Part shown: positions 19,741 to 30,900 of the stretch, one piece after another
How positions within the stretch are numbered: the stretch's first letter is position 1
Layout of the letters: each line of letters opens with the position of its first letter
DNA from: Polytrichum commune
Taxonomy: Eukaryota > Streptophyta > Polytrichopsida > Polytrichales > Polytrichaceae
Assembly (NCBI GenBank): GCA_950295325.1
Contig: OX485804.1
Coordinates: 41,976,001-42,024,428 of the forward strand
Direction of reading: 5' to 3'
Length of the DNA: 48,428 bases
Made by a program: the position numbers and the translations under genes
Notes under the pieces: generated by a model
The model's input: only the letters and a program-made list of their open reading frames with translations
The model's database searches: none
Told to the model about the DNA's origin: nothing

Positions 19741-22005
19741 TAGATGGGATAATTGATGTAGTTCCAAGACCATCACGTATGTGGTAAAAGTGACAATGTC
19801 AAAGTTAAATGAATTCAACCTTAGAATTAAAAAAATATGTCACGTCAACAAGATTTGAGATGGTGATCACTACGTCCATTCATAAAGATATGCTTGCACA
19901 AAGAAAGAAAGACAATTCCAATGTTGCCACTGGTGTGGAGTGCGATGTTGCTTCATTTTCGAGTTGATCTAAATACGCTCGCATTAGTGCCTATAGCATT
20001 TAATAAATGATTTCCTGCACAAAAATGCCTAATTGATCCTTTCAAGTATACTTATCTTGTTCCGTGTGTGTGTGTGTACCGTAGTTGCCTAGATAGCAAG
20101 GTGAAGCTTGAGCAAATTTGTTTCCAAACTTGAAACTTAAAACTGTGTTGGATGCCACAATTTCCTGATCCAAAGGTGCTGAGTCTTAATTAGCCTTCCC
20201 ATCCAAGAGTGAGGGATCAGCAGATGAAGACTTATGCAGAATCAACCATGCATGACGTAATTATGTTGATCCAAATTTGTCAAGACAGCATGGGTGGCCT
20301 AATGATAATATCGTCTATGAAACTACTTCACATTGCCATTCCAATTTACAATACAGATTAAAGGAGCTCCTAATGAGCAAACAAATAGCACAGAAACGAA
20401 TTGCATGAGGCAAAATCAAAATTATGCTATGTGATTGATTGTTGTCATTCAATCTTAAATTGTGTGGAGATGTTCATCTGAAGATTGATTTCGCATATGG
20501 GTTGGAGCCTTGGTCCATTCCCACAGCATTGCAATTTGGATAATCACCGTAGTCTCTTTTGTCGGTTAGGGGACACTGCAACATAGACACATCAGATGTC
20601 ATCAGAGGTCATCTTCTGCCATCATATGTTAATAAAGCACTCAATTCCATCTCTGTTTGAGAATGTAGAGTCTAAATCCTTCTGGAAATATCAACACATC
20701 TGCCACAACTTTTACACCTATTCCTGTGGGCTAAAAGAGAGCTCGGGTAGAAGTATCGTGGTCCTCTATACTTTATGTGTGGGTTGAAAATCGGAGTGGC
20801 TTGTAAAGATTAAGAAACTATTGATATTCAAATCTAGATGATAAAATGGTCCTTGAGCATATGGAATTTCCAACGCAGTAAGGTGTTTGAGAGGGAGGTG
20901 AGAGAAAGAGCTCACCTTGAAGTCCATGAAGCTCTGGCATGTCTGGAGTACCCCAAAACAAAGTGCTCGACATGGCTGCAAAATGCTGAAAACCTTCCGT
21001 GGCACAAGGCCAGTGCTCCCTACACTTGTTGGATCGGACGCATTGTATACGGGATACGTCACATTGGTGAGACTCGGATCACATCTTGGGAAGAGTACCG
21101 CGCAGAGCTGGGAAGAGTTGTCGTATACACAAGTAATACTTTAGTAACTTCCTCCATGAAGTTCATCAGCTAATGCGATTTACATATCCCAGGATGATCA
21201 CTCTTTGTAGGATATTAAAAACCACGTGCAAAAATAATAATAATGTGGAACAAAATCCAAAGGAGTATAATGTATAATATAATTATCATGAATATAGGGC
21301 CTTAGAAATATGTTTTAAGAATGTATTAGGTATATTTCAAGAATATTTATCAAATATGCGGAATGTCCCATAATTTCATAGCCACCCCCCAAAATATCTC
21401 TTTATCGTGCTTGGCTCATATCCTTACAAGCAGTGGACAAAAGAATGACAAAAGAGCTCCATGGAGCATGTACGAAGGGTGGTTTTACATTAGGGTCCAT
21501 GTCCAGAAAACTTAGGGTCCAAAACACCCATGAATGGACCTTGCTTTTAAACTCAAGATTGGATCCACACTTGAAGTTTGGTTTAACAAATTGGGTGGAG
21601 TATTTTCTTGAGTTAGGATTGATGAGATTTGGCAAGAAAGTGATGCCACATTAGCACCCTAGTGTACGATTTTGGGGTTTCATTGGGCCGGGACCTTAGT
21701 GTAGACCTATCCTACATTTAATGTACTAAAACATTGAACGTTCAAAGCAAGCAGTGACTGAAATAAAAGATTTGAAGTGTGGAATTGAGCTTGCTGCCTT
21801 ACCCAGTTTCGGTAGTAATTCCTGCAATCAATGCAGGTATACCTCAATTGTCTACAATCTCCCAAGGTTTGTGCATCCTGGGGGCACCAGAGCAACAAAA
21901 CCTAGTAATCAGTTCATTCCATTTGCACTTCATTCCATGCAATTCATTCATGTAGGAGGAGCACCTCAATTCACATTCCTTTCAATAAATGACATATCAT
22001 GATTG
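19741..22005. other. Stretch without a gene I can support
   Basis: Contains a short TG run (20064-20077). The open frames at 20838-21173 (plus) and 20766-21062 (minus) overlap, lack recognisable motifs and have no splice context, though base composition at 20880-21130 is more gene-like than its surroundings. A decayed exon is possible there. Confidence 0.4.
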
Positions 22006-22011
22006 CTTGAT

Positions 22012-25000
22012 CTATATATTTTGCAGCGAGTTTCGGAATCTTACATACAGACGATTATAAAGACAATTTGCAAACATGTCTTCCTTCTTTCCTGGTGGAA
22101 GCCCTGTAGTTGCCTCCACTCGTGCTGTGTAATTGATCTGAACAGCTGGTAAGAATACACACCTGGAATGCTCAGTAACAACAAGAACTTCCTGTCGAGA
22201 ATCCTAGGATACCATTCTAAACTATGACTGAGGGCCCTTGAAACTCAACCCCACGCCATACCATGGAAAATGGAAAATTGAATTTTGTGTGGTCACGGGT
22301 CTTCAAGGGTAGTGTGAAGACATACGCATCAGGTTCTCAACCATATGCTATCTCATGACCATCCAATTCATGTGGTGGCTTTTCTATACTAAACCAAGGG
22401 TCATGAGATTTTAAAGAGTCATGGTCTCCCAAGTTTGTATTAGATCCACTTCTTTGAGCTGGGCTTGATGCAAAATCTGATAGGCCATGAAACATAATTC
22501 ATTGCATGCCATGTATGTAAGACTCCATGATGTTTTTCCATCCTTCTAGACCTTTGGTCCTGTAGGCCCTCAAGCTCTGGACCCACCAATAAGGTAGATG
22601 TGCCTAATTACAACACAACAATACTATGGACATCTATATTTGAGTGGTATGTGGTTAGTCACAGATCTAAGAACAGACACCAAAAAGATATGTGTTTAAA
22701 AGAGATTGGACTACATGTCCCAATGTGCTAACAATTTCAGGCTGAATAATAAAATGATTGGGGGGAACCTATTTGAGTGGGCCACTCAATGAGCATGTGA
22801 ATCTCCACTTTGATAATTGATAAGATATTCATATGAGCTCTGAAAATTATGAAGCAAAGGGCTACGGGCATGATTTGAGTTTGCTAATTATCTCGCACTA
22901 ATTCCGTGTTTCCTAGCCTATGAGAAATGGGTGGAGAGAGAAAAGTCTCTGAATAACACACGTCTACCTTACAAGATAATTTGCTAACTTAGGTCAAGCG
23001 GTTGCAGGATGCAACTTACCAGAACAAAACCAAGGAGTGGTTGGATTGTAGTTGGAAGTGTTGATTGCCTTTAGTGAAGCAGTACTTGAAATGCCAGTGA
23101 GTTCGGGTGCGAACCTCTCCACATCATCGGAATGTCTTGATGGTGGAGGTGGTGGTGAGTTTCCAGGATACATGTATGATGTATGTGCTCCTGCTGCCAA
23201 CCTTGGTTTGCCAAAGGCATCTTCCAAAAACAATTGTGCACCTGCGCCCTGAACAAAGTTAAGGCATCGATACAGAAAGGACAAGAACTTCTGAAAACAT
23301 TCAGTTACGCACACATGTATGGAGATGCTTTGACTACACCTTTTTGCATCTATTTAAAGCCTTTCTGTAATGAAAGTCCCTTGTGTGGATGCTGTAGCTC
23401 TCCTACAAAGAAGACATGAACAACTGAAACCAAAATATTGTCATATCATTCTTAAGCATGTGTAAGGACATTCTCTTTCTATTATAGCTTCATGAATAAA
23501 TTTTCAAGAATGAAGGTCCTTGAGTACATGCATGAATGCCAAGCATAGTCAAGTGGCAAGCTCTCATTAGTCGGCACCTCATTGCTACCAATATTCAATT
23601 GAAGAAGTGCGTCCCTAATGGGAATCATTCTTAGGTCGTCCGCACTGGAATAGGCTACTTGAAAAGTTATTGTGTTACTTTCAGAGCCTTGCTCTTTTAA
23701 GATATGACGAAAGTTTTAATGGACAAATGGTCTGCACATTGAAGACCCAATAATCTGTTGGTCTTGTATCGTCTATTTCTCATTGTGTATCTATAATGAG
23801 GACTTCAAAGTTTTTCATACCAGTAGGGTATGGGTATTTGATGGTATTTTTTGTTTTTGATACTGTCCAAGTCTATATACCATGCAAGAACCTTCACACC
23901 AAGATAAAATTGCCCCTAGTACCAATATGGTTTAGAATGGTATAGATCAAATAATAACTTGGGTATACAAAGATTCTCTTGCCTTGAGATACCACCGAAT
24001 ATCATTATTTGATTGGTATAACAATTTTGATACCCATTGGTAAGTTCTTTGATACCATTATTAATGTCGATCATTAATGACACCATGCATTCATCTATAT
24101 ACCAGACCAACACTGATTTTAACCTGGCCAATATGCGATTGCTTGAATTCCTGAATCGATCCAAGGAAGGGAGCATGAGATTTCTAGACACAAAAAGGAG
24201 CATTTGTACACTGTATATCCATCAGAATGATTTACTTGTGTTGCCACTGGGAGCTGCTGCAGGATAAACAGGCTTCACTTGAACGCAGACATGATTGGGG
24301 CAGCTCTCCTGCACATAACATTCCGTCACCCGCAGCATCAGAAATCCGTTGAGCTCTGTTTCCTGAAGACGACGAAGAGCATGCCAAATTTCAGGTAGCC
24401 ACTTTGAAGCTTTTTTGAAGAGCATGAAAAAGCATGATAGCAGTTCAAGGATACATGAAAGAAAATGTCTTATGAGTATGAAATTTTCACAGTAGATCCC
24501 ATTCTGAGTTTGCAAGCATTGAGGGGAAGTGCATCTAGACAAAGGCTACACACTTTAGCGGATAGCCACGACCTATTCTTAAAAAATTCTCTTGCAAAGG
24601 AACAATTCGACTCTTCACCATCTTGAGAACAAGACATTGATTGTGCACTGTAACTACTGAAACCTGTCAAAGCATTCACTTAACACATGGAAGTAGCAGC
24701 AAGGGCTGTCACAGGATGGTAGTGAGATGTGAAGGCAGAGAGAGAGAGAGAGACCTTACTATGTAAGAGTCATAGCTAATTGTGCCATTGTCATACATGA
24801 CAGGCTCGACAACGCATGGAGCAGCTTGTAAAGAAGTGCAATCAGGTACGAGGTTAGAACCCATAGATGTTACCGTTTGCGCCGCACCCATGCACAAGTC
24901 AAACATCATCAGCACTGCAAATCAGAGAGCACAGCATCAGGGCTAAAGGATATAGCCATCAACGACATAAAAATGTGCCAAAAATGTATGTCAACATACA

Positions 25001-25179
25001 ATTAAAAGCCTCCAGTTAGCACACATAGGGGTAGAATGAGATGAACGAGACAAATTTGTATGACAGAACAGAAAGTCATAAATTAGGGCAAAAGAAGGAA
25101 GGATTCGATGTTACATACAAGCTACAAGAGTGAAAATGATGGTGATAATGTATGTTGAAGCAGTCCCTTTAATGTTCAT
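22012..25179 (-). CDS. Secreted Cys-rich protein of unknown family, seven exons
   Basis: Proposed exons (minus): 25179-25119, 24914-24755, 24656-24491, 24362-24236, 23693-23578, 23248-23020, 22187-22012. All phases close and give 344 residues. The N-terminus is a signal peptide (YIITIIFTLVALLMMFDLCM) spanning intron 1. The mature protein has Cys-rich segments (SCSQDGEESNCS, VCSLCLDALPLNACK, TECYVQESCPNHVCVQVKP), a Pro run (SPPPPPSR) and a C-terminal domain with NYTARVEATTGLPPGKKEDM. Several N-X-S/T sites fit secretion. I do not recognise the family and assign no function. Exons 1-4 and 6 are well supported; the acceptors of exons 5 and 7 and the donor of exon 5 are choices made to keep frame, and exon 7 may continue past a GTAAGA donor. 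Confidence 0.65.
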
Positions 25180-25199
25180 GATCGCTTGTCATTGATCGA

Positions 25200-26690
25200 G
25201 TTTGTGGGGCTCTTGCCCTTGAACCACCTCACAGCTTTATGGCGTGTCTCCATCTCTAACTTGGACCTCCAAATTCCACACAGTCCGCAGCAACTGGGCA
25301 GATATCATTGCTACCGTCGGCTCGGTTGTTCTTCAACATTAGGTGGTCTACCATTAGCAGTGCAAAAAACTAGGTTAGCCGTCTGTTTTGGTTCGCACTG
25401 CCCCTGGACAAAGTGCACTATCAAATCTCGTATTGATTGTGGCATTGAAGAAAAAATCTAAGAACCACACATTTTCAAATGTGTTTTGGCAAACCTCGGA
25501 ACTTAGGTGAAGTTCAAAAGCCTAAAGTAATGATGAACGATAAGTATTGCACCGCCCTGAGAAAAATGCACTTACCAAATCTACTCCAATTGGTTCAGTT
25601 CCAGTCCATAGATTGTGCATTGGAGAAGCCAAGAACCACACATTTCCAAATGTATTTTGGGAAACTTCGGAAGATGAAGTTCAAAATCCTTTATGCATGA
25701 TTGATGAACGATGAGTAAGCATTGCACTGCCATTGTGGCGCCGTACCTCTGGCGGAAGGCTTAAGAAGAAGAAGAAGTTGATTCGGAGGATGATGACCCA
25801 TCAATTTGACCAAAATTAGGTTTTCGAATTATTAAGCAACCGAGTTATTGTTGATTTTGTCTTCCGAACTTCCAAAAATTGCATTTAGTAGGCCGGCACC
25901 AGAACAACGCCGAATGGATGATAGAGCTCTTTGGTATGATATCATTAAAATGATAGAGCATTTTTCTGCCAGGAGATTCTCCCTGCATGGGGCACCAATT
26001 TTGTGGACATTGGAGAAAAATGATGCAGAGCAAGACGGTTATCCATGTCGTAGTCCTGTGACATTTTGCCCTAACCTAACTCTCCCATTCGGTTCACCAC
26101 CTAAGTACATACTGTAGCTTAGTTACCTATACTTTACACTTCCATTTTTCGGAGCAGAAAATGGGGAAAAATAGAAACGCAATCCCCAAAACATCAACAT
26201 TCACAGTCAAGAACTGAACACAAGTTAACCCAGCCCTTCTATGACTCTGAAGATTGGGCAGGGCTTTCGTTAGTTTAGTTACTTACCTGGGTTATCACTC
26301 CAGGCTAATTAGTTGACATTTTATGCCACTGGAGCTTCCTTCTAATGACACACCAATAGATATTCGTATCAGGAACAACTGTCAAGATTCCGGAATAAGT
26401 CATACCTACGCCCAAAAGATAAGAATCCCAGATTTAATTTATGGATGGATAAGAAGCCTCCAGCCTCCGATCATCAGCCATCGATCAAAATCCACCCAAT
26501 TGTTTAGTGATCAGAGTCTGGTTTAGTGATCTACAAGGTCACAATAATAACGTACACCCTCGCCGAAATATCATCCCAGGACTACTTAGCCTGACCCACT
26601 CAATAACCTACTTAAGGATTAAGTTATCATTCACTCACTCGCTTAGACCGGGTCCTGAAGAATTAGGTTTCAATGTTTCAGGCAGTGACA
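25200..26690. other. Upstream region of the secreted-protein gene, with a tandem duplication
   Basis: The promoter of the minus-strand gene should start here. A frame at 25848-26117 (MDDRALWYDIIKMIEHFSAR...) is protein-like but has no family signature. Confidence 0.45.
25440..25735. repeat. Tandem duplication, two diverged units of about 170 bp
   Basis: The units near 25440-25560 and 25615-25735 share ATTGTG.CATTG.AGAA, AACCACACATTT.CAAATGT, TTTTGG.AAAC.TCGGAA, GAAGTTCAAAA.CCT, GATGAACGAT and AAG.ATTGCAC.GCC in order. Confidence 0.7.
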
Positions 26691-26730
26691 TTTGGTGCCT
26701 TACCTTTCCATCCGAGCAAAGCGCTGGAGA

Positions 26731-26996
26731 ATGGCTTCTGAAACAGACATTCAGAGGAGACTTTATCTACGCCGCGCGAAGATGGTGTTCACTGAGGAAC
26801 AAACAACCCACGCCATCCAGCTCGACATGTCACTGGCGCCCTTTTCGTTCGCAACTCGTTGTTGCGTGGAAAAGCGGCAAAATTTCACCGAATTTTTTTA
26901 CTATTCAATCGTAGCCGTCATTGCCATGGGGGCGGCAGCAGCGTCAACTTACAGATTTTTCAACTTTCCGGGGTGGTGCCAATTGCCATGCAGCCT
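26731..26996 (+). other. Candidate first exon, unassigned
   Basis: An ATG at 26731 opens MASETDIQRRLYLRRAKMVF and runs without stop to a strong donor CCT|GTAAGT at 26997. It could be the first exon of the gene at 27941, or of a separate transcript. No downstream acceptor restores the 27941 frame convincingly, so it is not joined. Confidence 0.3.
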
Positions 26997-26999
26997 GTA

Positions 27000-27940
27000 A
27001 GTTGGCAGGTGAAATTTTGTACGTTCTTGCATGGAGCCAGCCGGAGAAGCCACTCGCTGCTCCTCGGAGCTTTCGGTGCCATGGCCCCCACGTCGAAGAA
27101 ATTTGAGGTTGGCATGTGGATAAAAGTGATCCAGATGCAAGTGCTAAGCCTTGGAATTCGAGTAAACCTAAGGTAGCATGCCCTAGTATCATAGAGAGTT
27201 ACTTACATGAAATTGAGCAATTCTTGATTTAAGTTATTTCTGTGTAATGATGGCATTTGGCATGAATTGTAGTAGTAATTTAGGCTGTTGTGTTGCATCA
27301 TCATATAAGCTCGGGCAGTCGAAGCAATACTGTGGCAGCTGGTCGATGGTGACCTGGTGACTTAACCTAGGTGGAGATGTTCACTTTTGTTGTTGGAAAC
27401 TTTTTTGGACGCCCTCCTCCTGCTCCTCCTCGTGCTAAGTTAATCAGCCTTACTTTGCCTGCCGTGTACTTCTGCACACACTTTTGTGACACGAAGCTTG
27501 TGGCAGGTGCTTGTTGATCAAGTTTTTGTTTAGCAATCTTGTGACCCCAATGGATGTGGACGCCAATGGGTGTTGCTACAGGGATGATGATGACTACAAG
27601 GCTTGGCAGCAACAAGCTGCACAGGATATACAATCGTTGTGACTATCTGTCACAGGCTGAATTACTAGCTTGGTTTTGGAAATCGATCCATTAATTCCAT
27701 CCTCGCTGCCTCAGTTGAGTCCGGAAAGTCTTGTAATCATCATTGACTTCACGTCATCAAACTTCGAGGGCCTAACTTCCGAGAGTGGAGGCAGCCATCC
27801 GAGGCAATCTCCTCGAGCTGATGATGGCTGGTACATCATAAGCCTGCAGATTTTGTTTGTCTGTTTGGTTTTGTTTGAAGTTAGTTTTATTGCTCAACTG
27901 AAGATCTATCTTCACCCCAAGTTGAGGAGAAGTTCTCAGT
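27000..27940. other. Leader/upstream region of the 27.9-33.1 kb gene
   Basis: No firm coding sequence. A possible leader exon ends at a donor near 27831 (CTG|GTACAT), with acceptors at about 27908 and 27920. A Pro/Gly-coding antisense frame at 27367-27633 has no family features. Confidence 0.35.
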
Positions 27941-30900
27941 ATGGCGACAAGCCAGGTGTCGTTCCGGGGAACGCAGCAATCCTACGGATCAAGCTCAACC
28001 AAAACAAGGATAGGCGAAGCTCAAGATGATTTGAGAGATCGGGAGATTGGTTCCAAAAACTCCAATGACCATGGCTGGCCTTTAAGAAATTCCTTTCAGA
28101 TGGGACGTGCTGGAAAGGTCGCAGGTGCATACGGCGAAGTGCCAGCGACGTCTTCGTCATCACGGGACGACGATGGTCAAGTGATGACAAGAAAGGAAGA
28201 TGGTTCGGCAGAGAAACAAGGACCTGAAAAACGAGGCTCATTGAAGCGAACTGTGGATTCTGCAACTGATTTGGTTGCCAATATCAATTCTGTTCGAGCT
28301 GCCCAGGACAGCGATGATGGTGATTCGGTACTGTCTTCTCAACCTGGTTGTTGGTGCAACATGAATTCCTTACCCTCTCGGGTAAATTCTTCATTTCATT
28401 TAGAAATTGGTTATAAAAACAATTCTGAAATGCTTTTGTAACAGACCAGGCTTTCTCAGTTTGAGCTGTTTGGTACTACCCTTGAACTATTCATAAAGAA
28501 TCACCTGGCGCAGGAACATGATGAACTTTAGGTTTGGTACTTACACTCTTTTCACCTGTTTGTTGGTGCAACATGAACTCCTTTCTCTCACGGGTAAACT
28601 CTTCATTTCTAGAGATTTGTTTTTCAATTTTGATATTCTGTAGCATACACACTAACTTAGTTTCAGCAAGCATTACGGTACTGCCCTTGAACAGTTAATA
28701 AAGAGTTATGGCGAACAGGACCATAACGAACTTTAGAATCGTGAGTGGTTTAAGTATCCAGCATTCAACCATATCTGAGTGCACATACGCAGACATTCAC
28801 CCGCCCTTCATTTGCACATCGCACTAGGGTTACGGCCATTGATTCTGGGGGAGCTGAGCTGAGCTGAGCTCAATTGTTTACCTCTCTTTATTTCTCGTAT
28901 AATAAATTTTGATCAACTTGTTCCCTGTGCCTACCACCTTCTCTGTAATGAAAGATATTCCTTGAATAAGGACTTGAAGTCTCCTCAACCAAATGCTGAG
29001 AGCTCCGTTTAAGCTTGTTGATCTCTCAAACAACAACTTGAAGTAAAAGAGTACCAGTAACGGAATTACTCCGAATTGTTGCTATTCTATTGTGTCTTTA
29101 GAAGATTATTTGGCATTCACTGGCATTGGTACATCATGGTGGCCTGCGGGATACCCTAACAACCAAATATGTTCAAAAACATAACCCGTGAAGTATCGAC
29201 ATGTCTGAATTTGATCAATTTCATCCATGGAGTTTTCACATTAAGATTTGCACATGGGAGAGGAGATGGGAAAGGAGACGAGCGTCTTCTTACATTCGCC
29301 TCTTTCAATCTACAGGAACAAGCAAAAATTGAATTTCTCTACCTTGCATATGAAACGTTGAGGAGATTGATCTCCAGTCTGAGCATAGGGGGGTTCCAGA
29401 AAGAAAAAGTCTTTAAGAACGTCGTTAGCATGATTCCCCGCAGGTTCTTCTCATAACAGGAGACACTGGTGGATCATCGGAGCAGAGCGTGGATAGAATC
29501 AGGGCTCTGGAAAAGGTCATTATCTCTCCCACCACGCCTCGCGGAACACCTCTTCTGCAACGTGTTCTTCAACTAGAGCACAAGGCAATTCCTACCCCCT
29601 TGTCCTCTGGCTGTTTCACAAAGCGTATGTGCAGAAGGATGCCTCTCTGTTCCTCTCTGTCTGTACTAAAATAATTTACCCATTGCCGATTTTCTCCGTT
29701 AACCTGTTTGTGTTTTTGTTTCTATGTCCAACTGTTCAACCATGGGAATGGTAAATCGGCATTCAATGTCAACTATCCCACACATTCTCCTCCTCACTTC
29801 ACATTGGATGAGTTTATTGCTCAGTTTCTGTGAGCGTTGACACTCTTTGCAGACAACATTTGAATGGGTCGTTAAACATCAAACCATCAAGATGTTTCAC
29901 TGCCTTGAGCCTTCAGGGGATTTGCTATGGACTGTCTGGCCTGGTTTTCCCTCCTTATTTCCTTTGTCTTTACTAGAATCTGTTGACTTGTTTGTGTTTC
30001 GCTCCTTGAGAAAACTGTGGAGCCATGGGAACAGAATTCGGCATGCAATGTTGTCGAGATCTCACACATTCTCCTCACTTCACCTTGAGATACAGCATTA
30101 TTGGCGTCCATTGCTGATGTTTTCTGTGAGCATTGACATTCCTTGCAGACAACATTTCAATGGGCTGTTTAACCCCAAACCCACCAACATCCTCACTGTC
30201 TTGTTTCCCTCTTAATTTTTTTTAGTCTTTTTGAGCTTTCGCATGAAGATTGGGAAGAGTGAATTGTTTCTTTTTGTTTCAATTTTTTTTTTTCCAGATG
30301 ACAGTGCTGGAGGAAAGGTACAATCCAAGGGCACTTGCCGCACAATTACATGAGCCTGTGTCTCTGTCTTTGGTGCTTGCATCTCCAGATACTCCTTCAA
30401 GTTTAGGGCAGCAATATCTGAGTCCAAGGTCTGCCCTTGCGGAAACACAGGAGAAAGGCACATTGTTAGAACGCATACAAAAGTTGGAGAAACGACTTGA
30501 TGAGGTACGTAGTGTTGAAAACTCTCGCTGTTTGGATGTTAGTTTGTTCCTTGGGGTGTTCATTACAAGAGGAATGCTTATTTCTTTGCCATGGATACAT
30601 TCATTCGTTGGTTTGCTGAATACATTTGATAGAGCCCTATGATTTTTTTGTTGTTTACACACAATTCATAGTTTTAGTTGTAGTTGAAGAATAGATTTGA
30701 CCTCATTGTTTGTTCCTTCTGTTGGTGCAAGCTGTGGAGTGGAGACAAACAATTTATGGGTTCTAATTTAAAGTTTGTCTAATGGGAATTGCCTCTGAAA
30801 ATCCTCTCCCATTCTCTGGCCTTGAAATTCTCTCCCAGTGCAAAATAGTAACTCCAAACAAAATAGAACCAATGAAAGTAAGCTGCAAAAATCACAACCA

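Larger units (their letters stand above)
28349..28770 (+). repeat. Tandem duplication of about 210 bp containing a candidate terminal exon
   Basis: Both units start TTGTTGGTGCAACATGAA(T/C)TCC, carry CGGGTAAA(T/C)TCTTCATTT, and later an acceptor and a short frame ending in TAG. Unit 1 frame: 28460-28531; unit 2 frame: 28671-28736. Confidence 0.75.

Noticed and set aside
23916-24203. 95-residue minus-strand frame between exons of the secreted-protein gene
   Set aside because: Low-complexity intron sequence; adding it would break the phase of the exons.
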